Assembly: GCA_964607915.1 (NCBI GenBank)
Contig: CAZSMU010000087.1
Location: 1-15,485, forward strand
Length of the DNA: 15,485 nucleotides
DNA from: JADJPL01 sp964607915
GTDB lineage: Bacteria > Bacteroidota > Bacteroidia > Chitinophagales > Saprospiraceae
Direction: 5' to 3'
Shown here: in pieces, positions 1 to 5,928 of the stretch
How positions within the stretch are numbered: position 1 is the first letter of the stretch
Layout of the letters: every line of letters begins with the position of its first letter
Notes under the pieces: model-generated
Databases searched by the model: none
Told to the model about the DNA's origin: nothing
The model's input: only the letters and a program-made list of their open reading frames with translations
Translations under genes and position numbers: made by a program

Positions 1-64
1 AAAGTCCTTTTTCATCTTTTTACTGCCCCCTCGACACAAATCCATCTCCCTGTTGGTACTCCCG

Positions 65-81
65 TTTAACAGTATTTAACA
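65..81 (+). promoter_or_regulatory. Tandem TTTAACA boxes upstream of first S8 protease
   Basis: Two copies of TTTAACA begin at 65 and 75, one helical turn (10 bp) apart. The same arrangement occurs at 2302 and 2312 before the second S8 gene. In both places the first box lies exactly 66 bp before the shared 29-bp block and 119 bp before the -7 element. This suggests a regulator-binding site, but no regulator is identified and the function is inferred. Confidence 0.4.
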
Positions 82-130
82 ATCTGCCAGAAGAACATTT
101 ATATGTTAATGATTTTGTAACCTTTATACA

Positions 131-159
131 AATTTTTAACCCTTTTTTAAAGAAATAAA
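131..159 (+). repeat. 29-bp upstream block, copy 1
   Basis: This block starts AATTTTTAACCC, continues as a T6 run, and ends GAAATAAA. It matches 2368-2396 at 28 of 29 positions, the only difference being G versus A. It sits 53 bp before the -7 promoter element in both copies. It may be an activator site, an UP-like AT-rich element, or a remnant of the duplication that made the two S8 genes. Its retention, while the sequence around it has diverged, argues for function. Confidence 0.6.
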
Positions 160-160
160 G

Positions 161-191
161 TTGACGGATGAAATGGATATACCTAATTTTG
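161..191 (+). promoter_or_regulatory. Bacteroidota-type promoter for first S8 protease
   Basis: A -33 TTG lies at 161-163 and a -7 TAATTTTG at 184-191, separated by 20 bp. This fits the known Bacteroidota consensus TTG-N19-21-TAnnTTTG. It predicts a 5' leader of about 125 nt before the ATG at 322. The leader is very AT-rich and has no clear Shine-Dalgarno site. No other gene lies between position 1 and 321. Confidence 0.6.
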
Positions 192-240
192 AACCGTCAA
201 AACAAAGAAATCATATTTTGAATTCTTTAGCTTTTATAAA

Positions 241-268
241 ATAAATTGTATAAATATTTGCAATTTAT
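241..268 (+). repeat. AT-rich inverted repeat in S8 leader
   Basis: ATAAATTG (241-248) and CAATTTAT (261-268) form a perfect 8-bp inverted repeat with a 12-nt loop, inside the predicted 5' leader of the first S8 gene. In such AT-rich DNA it could arise by chance. A role in mRNA stability or translation is only a possibility. Confidence 0.3.
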
Positions 269-321
269 ACCTTTTTAATTTTAATAAAACCCATTTTTTT
301 ACTACAAAAACCTGAAATACC

Positions 322-1536
322 ATGAAAAGGTTGAGTTTTCTGTTTAGCCTCCTCCTGTGCGGGGGATTATTTGCACAGACTTCCGTTCAGTTGCCCTATG
401 GCCTTAAGCCGGTTCCGGGTGAGTTCATTGTCAAAATCAAAGGTACCAGCGTCAAGCCGGTAATCCTGCAGGCCCAGGACGGATCCACGGACCGCGAAGC
501 CAATTTCAAACTTGCGTCAGCTCTGCGCACCCGCGTCGAGGGTCAACTTGCAGAAATCGCCAAGCGCAACGGCGTTTCCCAGCCGGCAGCTGTGTTCGTG
601 GACGCTACCGTGGCCCTGTACCTCACCAATGTTTCGGACGACTTGGCCAAGCGAATCTCCCAAGATCCCGACGTGGAATCGGTGACGCCCAACTTCGTTT
701 TCCAGTTCCCGCAGTTGCCGTTGGAATTCCCCAAAATTTCCACTCAACAAACCACTTGTGCCGTGAGCACCGCCGGCGGCCCGATAGATGGTTCCGGCAA
801 AGCTACCTGGATCTGGATCCTCGACACCGGCATTGACCTCGACCACCCCGACCTCAACGTACAGACTTCCGCTACATTTGCCAAGTCCTTCATCGCAGGG
901 GAAACCGTGGAAGATGGCCATGGCCACGGCACCCACGTAGCGGGTATCGCCGCTGCTAAAAACAACCTCTTTGGCGTAGTGGGCGTATCTGCCGGCGCAA
1001 GGGTCGTACCGGTAAAAGTATTGAGCAATGCGGGCAGCGGCAGCTTTGCCGGTGTGCTCAACGGCCTGAACCACGTGGCAATGTACGATATCCGCGGCGA
1101 TGTCATCAACATGAGCCTCGGTGCTTATCCCATCTCAAACTGCGAAAACTCCAATGCTGCCCTGCGCGACGCCATCCGCAACCTGGGCACGGCCGGTACC
1201 TTTGTCGTCATGGCCGCCGGCAATGACGGCGACTGCGCCGGCTCCAGCAAGAACTTGCCGGGCTGCGTCAACGGCACCAATGTATTCACGGTCGGCTCCA
1301 TGACCTGTGAGAAGGCCTGCTCCAGCTTCTCCAACTGGGGCAACCCATCTGTAGACTGGGTAGCAGTAGGCTCCTCCGTGTACTCTACTCACAAAAACGG
1401 CGGCTACGCTACCATGAGCGGCACCTCCATGGCATCCCCGGTAGTGGCCGGCATTATCCACGCCCGCGGCGGGGCACCGCTTAGCGCCGGTACCATCACC
1501 TGCTGCAACGGGTCATACCGCATTGCCAAGCGTTAA
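322..1536 (+). CDS. Exported subtilisin-like serine protease (S8), copy 1
   Basis: The product is a 404-residue secreted endopeptidase of the subtilase family, closest in pattern to proteinase K-like subtilases. Residues 1-19 form a Sec signal peptide ending FA-Q. About 33-128 is an inhibitor I9-type propeptide (PGEFIVKIK at the start, DPDVESVTPN at the end) expected to be cleaved on maturation. The catalytic triad is visible as D168 (WILDTGID), H202 (GHGTHVAG) and S369 (GTSMASP), with the oxyanion Asn N301 (AAGND). Eight Cys (146, 274, 305, 315, 329, 333, 394, 395) are all shared with the paralogue at 2549, so up to four disulfides are possible. The protein ends soon after the Ser motif, with no recognisable type IX secretion C-terminal domain. 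It is preceded by a promoter and followed by an intrinsic terminator, so it is probably monocistronic. Family call very sure; substrate unknown. Confidence 0.95.
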   Translation: MKRLSFLFSLLLCGGLFAQTSVQLPYGLKPVPGEFIVKIKGTSVKPVILQAQDGSTDREANFKLASALRTRVEGQLAEIAKRNGVSQPAAVFVDATVALYLTNVSDDLAKRISQDPDVESVTPNFVFQFPQLPLEFPKISTQQTTCAVSTAGGPIDGSGKATWIWILDTGIDLDHPDLNVQTSATFAKSFIAGETVEDGHGHGTHVAGIAAAKNNLFGVVGVSAGARVVPVKVLSNAGSGSFAGVLNGLNHVAMYDIRGDVINMSLGAYPISNCENSNAALRDAIRNLGTAGTFVVMAAGNDGDCAGSSKNLPGCVNGTNVFTVGSMTCEKACSSFSNWGNPSVDWVAVGSSVYSTHKNGGYATMSGTSMASPVVAGIIHARGGAPLSAGTITCCNGSYRIAKR

Positions 1537-1547
1537 AAACGGCTCCC

Positions 1548-1591
1548 AAAAGGCGGATGGATATACTAAAGTCTATCCATTCGCCTTTTTT
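1548..1591 (+). terminator. Intrinsic terminator after first S8 gene
   Basis: The arms at 1548-1563 and 1574-1589 pair over 16 positions with one G-T wobble and a 10-nt loop (TACTAAAGTC). The right arm runs into a T tract at 1586-1591. It starts 12 bp after the S8 stop codon and ends about 50 bp before the next start, so it separates the S8 transcript from the PrcB-like gene. Confidence 0.85.
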
Positions 1592-1609
1592 CCATATCTG
1601 AAAAACCCT

Positions 1610-1617
1610 TATCTTGC
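1610..1617 (+). promoter_or_regulatory. Possible -7 element for PrcB-like gene
   Basis: TATCTTGC resembles TAnnTTTG and ends 23 bp before the ATG at 1641. The T-rich tail of the preceding terminator occupies the -33 position. The match is imperfect, so this is tentative. Confidence 0.35.
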
Positions 1618-1640
1618 GGAAGCATCGTAAACGTACGACT

Positions 1641-2111
1641 ATGAAAGCCTTCCTTCTCCTTCTGCTCTCCCTCTGTGCGTTTTACCTGAACGCCCAAAAA
1701 ACCACATCCCCCGACTCCATGAAATGGGAAACTCTACTCAGCGGCAACCAGTGCCTGATTGAATACCCGGAGAACCTCGTGCTGAAAACCCCCGAAGCGT
1801 TTCAGGCACTCTGGAACCGGGCTTTCGCCAAAATGGACGTCCCCCCCGGCAAACCAGCGGTTGATTTTGAAAAGTACCACGTAGCCGCTATTTTCCTGGG
1901 CTGGAAAAAGAAAGGAGGCTATATCCTCGAAATTGAAAAAATCAACGCCCGTAAAGGCGATATCGTCATCCACTTCCTCGAAAAAGAACCCGGCGCCTCC
2001 TGCTTGTCTACCGCCGCCATAGACTTTCCGTACCTGCTGGTGCAAATCCCGATTGGAGAAAAAAATACCTACGTCTTCGACCACAAGAAGATGACCTACG
2101 AGTGCCCCTAG
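1641..2111 (+). CDS. Exported PrcB C-terminal-family-like protein
   Basis: This is a 156-residue protein with a signal peptide (residues 1-18, ending LNA-Q) and one compact domain. A TTG start at 1614 is open in frame, but the ATG at 1641 places the signal peptide at the N-terminus and is preferred. The domain pattern resembles the PrcB C-terminal family as I remember it: an ALW segment around residue 59, DFEKYHVAAIFLG at 75-87, GGY at 92-94, a Cys near 121, and a closing FPYLLVQIP at 129-137. PrcB itself is a lipoprotein of the Treponema denticola dentilisin complex, which contains the subtilase PrtP. No lipobox Cys is present here, so this copy would be periplasmic or secreted. It lies between two S8 proteases but has its own upstream terminator, so co-transcription with the first is unlikely. 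Family assignment is by pattern, not by search; the role is inferred. Confidence 0.7.
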   Translation: MKAFLLLLLSLCAFYLNAQKTTSPDSMKWETLLSGNQCLIEYPENLVLKTPEAFQALWNRAFAKMDVPPGKPAVDFEKYHVAAIFLGWKKKGGYILEIEKINARKGDIVIHFLEKEPGASCLSTAAIDFPYLLVQIPIGEKNTYVFDHKKMTYECP

Positions 2112-2301
2112 TTTTCTTTTCTCAGACTTATGAGGATCCGGATGGATCAAAAAAGCCCTTTTTCGCCCGCACTACAGCACTCCCCGCAACAAGTCTATTC
2201 CTTTCCAAACAGCACTTTCCTGCTGAAAGCCCCAACTCATTCGCCTGTTTTACGGCTCCCTCACCCTCTTTGGGAGCCGGGCAAAGCCTCCCCCACCCGT
2301 T

Positions 2302-2318
2302 TTTAACACTTGTTAACA
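2302..2318 (+). promoter_or_regulatory. Tandem TTAACA boxes upstream of second S8 protease
   Basis: TTTAACA starts at 2302 and GTTAACA at 2312, 10 bp apart. This matches the arrangement at 65 and 75, with the same 66-bp distance to the 29-bp block. It is probably the same regulator site. Confidence 0.4.
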
Positions 2319-2367
2319 CTCCTTCAAAAAAGCGCTGTTTTTTTAGGAAAAGCACAACAAAAGGTTC

Positions 2368-2396
2368 AATTTTTAACCCTTTTTTAAAAAAATAAA
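2368..2396 (+). repeat. 29-bp upstream block, copy 2
   Basis: It matches 131-159 at 28 of 29 positions and lies 53 bp before the -7 element, as in copy 1. The flanking bases are clearly less similar than the block. Confidence 0.6.
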
Positions 2397-2397
2397 T

Positions 2398-2428
2398 TTT
2401 TTAGGGCCATTCGGGCCACTTACCTTTG
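2398..2428 (+). promoter_or_regulatory. Bacteroidota-type promoter for second S8 protease
   Basis: A perfect TAnnTTTG element (TACCTTTG) lies at 2421-2428. The -33 position (2398-2400) reads TTT in place of TTG. It predicts a leader of about 115 nt before the ATG at 2549. A GC-rich patch with two GGGCC copies (2404-2417) lies in the spacer, which is absent from the first promoter. Confidence 0.6.
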
Positions 2429-2548
2429 ACCTATCGAATCCAACACAAATTTATCTTCTGATTATTGTATAGATTGATATATTATTTTAAAAAAATATTT
2501 ATTTCGTAATATAATTTTTTTTATTTTCATTTTTTAAAAATAAATGCC

Positions 2549-3751
2549 ATGAAAAAATTAGCACTTCTCTACGCCTTGTTGTTCTGTTCCGTCGTCGGGC
2601 TGATGGCCCAGGATGCCAGAGTGATCCCGGGTGAGTACATCGTCAAAATCAAAGCGACGAGCATCAAGCCGCTTATCCAGCAAGTACAAGATATATCGCG
2701 CACCGACCGGGAGGCAAACTTTAAAAACAGCTCCCAACTCCGCGCCCGCCTGGAGGGCCAGCTTGACGAGATTGCCAAAAGAAACGGGGTTTCGCGCATC
2801 AGCCAGAAATTTGTGGATGCCACCGTTGCCTTCCACCTGACAGATATACCGCAAGACCTGGCAAGCCGCCTCATGAAAGATCCCGATGTAGAAGCAGTAG
2901 TGCCCAACTACCAATACATCATCCCTAAACTGCCCATCGAGTTTCCAAAGATTTCTACCCAGCAAACCCCTTGTGCGATCACCTCGGCAGGCGGTTTCGT
3001 GGACGGCTCCGCCAAGCCTACCTGGATATGGATTCTCGATACGGGCATTGACACCGACCATCCCGATTTGAACGTACAGACCTCTCCGACTTTTGCCCGC
3101 TCTTTCATCGCCGGAGAAACGGTTGAAGACGGCAACGGCCACGGCACCCACGTAGCCGGTATCGCCGCCGCCAAAAACAACCTCTTCGGCTCTGTCGGCG
3201 TCTCCGCAGGTGCAAAAGTCGTACCGGTGAAAGTGCTGAACAATGCCGGCTCCGGCTCCTGGGCAGCTTTGCTCAACGGACTGAACCACGTCGCCATGTA
3301 CGATATCCCCGGCGACGTCATCAACATGAGCCTCTGGGGCTACCCAGTCAACAACTGCGAAAACTCAGACCCGGGCATCCGCGACGCTATGCGCAACCTC
3401 GGCCTGGCCAGTACCTTCGTCGTGACCATTTCCGGCAACGCAGGCGATTGTGCAGGCTCCAGCAAGACCCTCCCCGGCTGCATCAACGGCACCAATATCT
3501 TCACCGTCGCGTCCATGACCTGTGAGAAAGCCTGCTCCGGCTTCTCCAACTGGGGCAACCCATCCGTAGACTGGGTAGCTGTTGGCTCTAATGTATATTC
3601 TACCTACAAAGACGGCGGCTATGCTACCTTGAGCGGCACCTCCATGGCCTCCCCGGTAGTAGCCGGCATCATCCACGCCCGCGGCGGAGCACCCATCAGC
3701 GCAGGAAACATCACCTGCTGTAACGGCTCGTACCGCATCGCCCGGCGTTGA
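2549..3751 (+). CDS. Exported subtilisin-like serine protease (S8), copy 2
   Basis: A 400-residue secreted subtilase, paralogous to the protein at 322. Signal peptide 1-20 ends LMA-Q. An I9-type propeptide spans about 26-124. Catalytic residues are D164, H198 and S365, with the oxyanion Asn N297 (SGNAGD). The eight mature-region Cys of copy 1 are all kept (142, 270, 301, 311, 325, 329, 390, 391), as is the unusual terminal CCNGSYRIA segment followed by two basic residues. In the last 42 residues only four differ between copies, whereas the propeptides differ much more. There is no type IX C-terminal domain. The small exported gene at 3808 follows after 56 bp and may share the transcript. Enzyme class is sure; substrate is not known. 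Confidence 0.95.
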   Translation: MKKLALLYALLFCSVVGLMAQDARVIPGEYIVKIKATSIKPLIQQVQDISRTDREANFKNSSQLRARLEGQLDEIAKRNGVSRISQKFVDATVAFHLTDIPQDLASRLMKDPDVEAVVPNYQYIIPKLPIEFPKISTQQTPCAITSAGGFVDGSAKPTWIWILDTGIDTDHPDLNVQTSPTFARSFIAGETVEDGNGHGTHVAGIAAAKNNLFGSVGVSAGAKVVPVKVLNNAGSGSWAALLNGLNHVAMYDIPGDVINMSLWGYPVNNCENSDPGIRDAMRNLGLASTFVVTISGNAGDCAGSSKTLPGCINGTNIFTVASMTCEKACSGFSNWGNPSVDWVAVGSNVYSTYKDGGYATLSGTSMASPVVAGIIHARGGAPISAGNITCCNGSYRIARR

Positions 3752-3807
3752 TTTATCGCAATTTTTTTTTAAAACCCATATTTTCAATGTACCAACCACA
3801 CTCCACC

Positions 3808-4251
3808 ATGAAAAAGCCCATATTTGTTTTCGTCCTGGCACTGGCTATCTCGGCAGCCTTCACACAAGCGGCAAAAGCCCAAATGATCTGCGATCCCACG
3901 CTTGCCGCCACGGAATTGTTGCCCTACCGCACCAATGAGTCTTGCGGTACCAAAAAAGGGAATTACCTGCAGCGCACCGTGTGCAATTCCGCGACCTATT
4001 CCACCAATGCTATCTCGCTCCCCGCAGGGCGTACCGCAGGATGCTTCCGCATCGTAGCACTCAACGGAAAGCCGGATTGGAAAATCGTAAACGCCTCCAC
4101 GGGTGCGTTGGTGTTCGATCCGGTCATGCCGCTTACTGCTCCCCGCCTCGGTGGACTGACCCTGCCGGCCGGCACCTACCACATCGTACTCGACAAGACC
4201 AAATCCTCAAAGGACGCCTGGATCACGCTCGGGTTCGTAGATTATCCATAG
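3808..4251 (+). CDS. Small exported protein of unknown function
   Basis: I do not recognise this 147-residue protein. It has a signal peptide (1-24, ending AKA-Q) and a mature domain of about 120 residues with four Cys (28, 46, 59, 79). The second half reads like a beta-sandwich: alternating hydrophobic segments such as GCFRIVAL, DWKIVNAS, GTYHIVLD and AWITLGF. The frame is open upstream to a TTG at 3748 overlapping the S8 stop, and has an ATG at 3787, but the ATG at 3808 puts the signal peptide first and is chosen. It follows the second S8 protease by 56 bp and precedes a strong hairpin, so it may be the last gene of that transcript. A T9 run at 3762-3770 in the gap is a weak terminator candidate. 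It could be a partner, substrate-binding accessory or inhibitor of the protease; none of these is shown. Confidence 0.8.
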   Translation: MKKPIFVFVLALAISAAFTQAAKAQMICDPTLAATELLPYRTNESCGTKKGNYLQRTVCNSATYSTNAISLPAGRTAGCFRIVALNGKPDWKIVNASTGALVFDPVMPLTAPRLGGLTLPAGTYHIVLDKTKSSKDAWITLGFVDYP

Positions 4252-4272
4252 CCTTGCTGTGAAAAAATTCTC

Positions 4273-4308
4273 GGACGCGCAACGAAAATGGATTTTTGTT
4301 GCGCGTCC
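4273..4308 (+). terminator. Strong hairpin after small exported gene
   Basis: GGACGCGCAAC (4273-4283) pairs perfectly with GTTGCGCGTCC (4298-4308). The stem extends inward by a G-T and four A-T pairs to a TGGA loop. The tail is A/T-rich (AAATTATATT) rather than a pure T tract, so termination may be partial or aided by other factors. It lies 22 bp after the stop codon at 4251. Confidence 0.65.
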
Positions 4309-4419
4309 AAATTATATTAAGGCTTTTTAAGCGACTCTAAGAGTCCCTATTGGACTGAAAAAAGGCGCTATTGACCCCACTCATCACAAGTCTAATCCAA
4401 CCCATCAAAAAATACCATA

Positions 4420-5823
4420 ATGAAAACATCTACCCTACTCTTCAAAGCAGGGCTGCTCATGGCCTTGTGTACACTGAACCCCCGGCACGCTTTTGCCGCT
4501 TACCAAAACGCCGTACTGACGAACGGCCTGCTGACCATCACTTCTACCCCCACCTCTTCCATGATAAACCTCAAGGTCAGCGGGACCAACCTCGCTATTG
4601 AAGAAATCCCGAGCCTGAACGACCCTGCAGTCATCCGCGCCACCTTCCCCCTGGCTTCCGTTCGCCGGATAAAATACATCGGAGGGGCCGGAATAGACAT
4701 TTTTACCGCAGCCAACCTGAACATACCCATCATTGCCCTGGGGAACGACGGCAACGACATCCTCTCCGGCGGTAATAAAAACGACGTCCTCATCGGGGGA
4801 AACGGTACCGATACCCTATTGGGTAAAGGCGGCGACGACACCCTGGTCGGTATTGATGCAGCCCTTGGCGACAACCTCGTGGGAGATATTGGAAAAGATG
4901 CCTTTTGGATGGACTTCATCGGGGGCAACCGCGATCAGAACGACCGACAGGCCGACGACTATATGCACGATGTATCGCGCTTTGCCAATGGCGCTGATTT
5001 GACCCTCAACGGCGACAACATTGCAGACCCCGCCTTAAATACACCGTTCACCTCGGGCTGGAGCTATGCCAACCACCGCGACAAGCCCCTATTTCCTTCT
5101 ACCGGCCCGAGCCTTACCGATATCCGCCAGCGGCTGAGCAGCGATTGTAAAGTAGTGGCAACCATCGCCGGATTGGCCAATAACACCGTTTCGGGCAGCG
5201 CCTGGCCGGTGCGCCGCGCACTCGCCGACTTCGGAGACGGCACCTTCGGCGTGCGCCTCGGCAACAGCTTCTACCGGATAGATGGCGACCTGCCCATGAA
5301 CGGCGGGAGCTTTGGCTCCTCCGCGCCGGGTGCAGAAAACTGTATCTGGCCCGCCATCGTAGAAAAAGCCCTTTGCTATCACCTGCCCCGCACCCCCGGC
5401 GTATTCCAGTGGCAGGACCTGTTCAGCATCGCTCCGCACGACATCATGCTCGCCTTCGGAGCAGAAGATGCCGACTCCCCAAAAATCGGCGAGCGCTATT
5501 CTTCCGCCCAGGATATGGCCGACAAGCTTTTCAACTCCTTCAACAACTATGAAAATGTCGTCTTTACCCTCGCGATGGCTAGTACCGTAGGGGGCGTACA
5601 CGCCTACACCCTGATCGGGGTAACCCGGAATGCCAGCGGAGCGGTAGCCTCCATCACCTTCTACAACCCTTGGGGCAATTCCGATGGCAACGGGCGAAAT
5701 GCCAACAACGTCCAGTGGTACACCGATGCCAACGCCAACGATGCCCGCGTCACCTTTACCCCCGAACAGCTCTGGCAGGACGCCAATGTGGGCCGCGCCA
5801 CGGTAGGTAGCCGAATACAATAG
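4420..5823 (+). CDS. Exported calpain-family cysteine protease with RTX repeats
   Basis: A 467-residue protein with a signal peptide (1-26, ending AFA-A). A beta-rich N-terminal part follows, then RTX-like calcium-binding nonapeptides at about 108-145 (GNDGNDILSGG, GGNGTDTLLG, GGDDTLVG). The C-terminal half is a peptidase C2 (calpain) core. Q237 and C243 keep the calpain spacing of oxyanion Gln and nucleophile (QRLSSDC versus the family's QGxLGDC). H394 lies in GGVHAYTLIG and N416 in FYNPWGN, which completes the Cys-His-Asn triad. WPAIVEKAL (310-318) and RIDGDLP (286-292) also fit calpain sequences. Calpain-type proteases occur in Bacteroidota, for example Tpr of Porphyromonas gingivalis. RTX repeats usually accompany type I export, yet a Sec signal is present here. 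It sits 168 bp after the preceding gene and is probably expressed separately. I see no recognisable C-terminal sorting domain. Confidence 0.85.
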   Translation: MKTSTLLFKAGLLMALCTLNPRHAFAAYQNAVLTNGLLTITSTPTSSMINLKVSGTNLAIEEIPSLNDPAVIRATFPLASVRRIKYIGGAGIDIFTAANLNIPIIALGNDGNDILSGGNKNDVLIGGNGTDTLLGKGGDDTLVGIDAALGDNLVGDIGKDAFWMDFIGGNRDQNDRQADDYMHDVSRFANGADLTLNGDNIADPALNTPFTSGWSYANHRDKPLFPSTGPSLTDIRQRLSSDCKVVATIAGLANNTVSGSAWPVRRALADFGDGTFGVRLGNSFYRIDGDLPMNGGSFGSSAPGAENCIWPAIVEKALCYHLPRTPGVFQWQDLFSIAPHDIMLAFGAEDADSPKIGERYSSAQDMADKLFNSFNNYENVVFTLAMASTVGGVHAYTLIGVTRNASGAVASITFYNPWGNSDGNGRNANNVQWYTDANANDARVTFTPEQLWQDANVGRATVGSRIQ

Positions 5824-5834
5824 ACTCGTCCTTC

Positions 5835-5842
5835 TATCTTCG
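5835..5842 (+). promoter_or_regulatory. Possible -7 element for thiolase gene
   Basis: TATCTTCG resembles TAnnTTTG with one mismatch and lies 86 bp before the thiolase ATG. No clear -33 TTG is seen, so this is weak. Confidence 0.25.
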
Positions 5843-5928
5843 GTCAACCCTCTTTTTTTTCAGAACGGCGACCCATTTTCACGGCATATATGTTTACTTG
5901 GCAGCGTCTTAACCAAACCAGATTCGCT

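Larger units (their letters stand above)
2112..2548. other. 437-bp intergenic region before second S8 gene
   Basis: No convincing gene lies here. The left part has small hairpins: GATCC/GGATC at 2135-2148, and CGGCTCCC/GGGAGCCG at 2253-2260 and 2272-2279 with an 11-nt loop. Neither is followed by a T tract. The right part holds the shared regulatory module (boxes at 2302-2318, block at 2368-2396, promoter at 2398-2428) and then a strongly AT-rich leader of about 110 nt. A 97-codon open frame at 2102-2395 is not believed to be real. Confidence 0.7.

Noticed and set aside
2102..2395. 97-codon open frame in the intergenic region
   Set aside because: It starts with GTG inside the end of the PrcB-like gene, runs through the conserved 29-bp block, has low-complexity composition and resembles no protein family.
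3746..3772. T9 run just after the second S8 stop as a terminator
   Set aside because: The only preceding stem is GCG/CGC with an 8-9-nt loop, which is too weak. Read-through into the 3808 gene remains more likely.
4333..4356. Overlapping short stems GACTC/GAGTC and AGTCC/GGACT that exclude each other
   Set aside because: This could look like a switching leader before the calpain gene, but 5-bp stems are expected by chance and no aptamer-like core was seen.
5811..5860. CCGAA/TTCGG pair followed by a T8 run as a terminator for the calpain gene
   Set aside because: The stem is only 5 bp with a 23-nt loop, and the T run starts about 10 bp after it. It is too weak to call.
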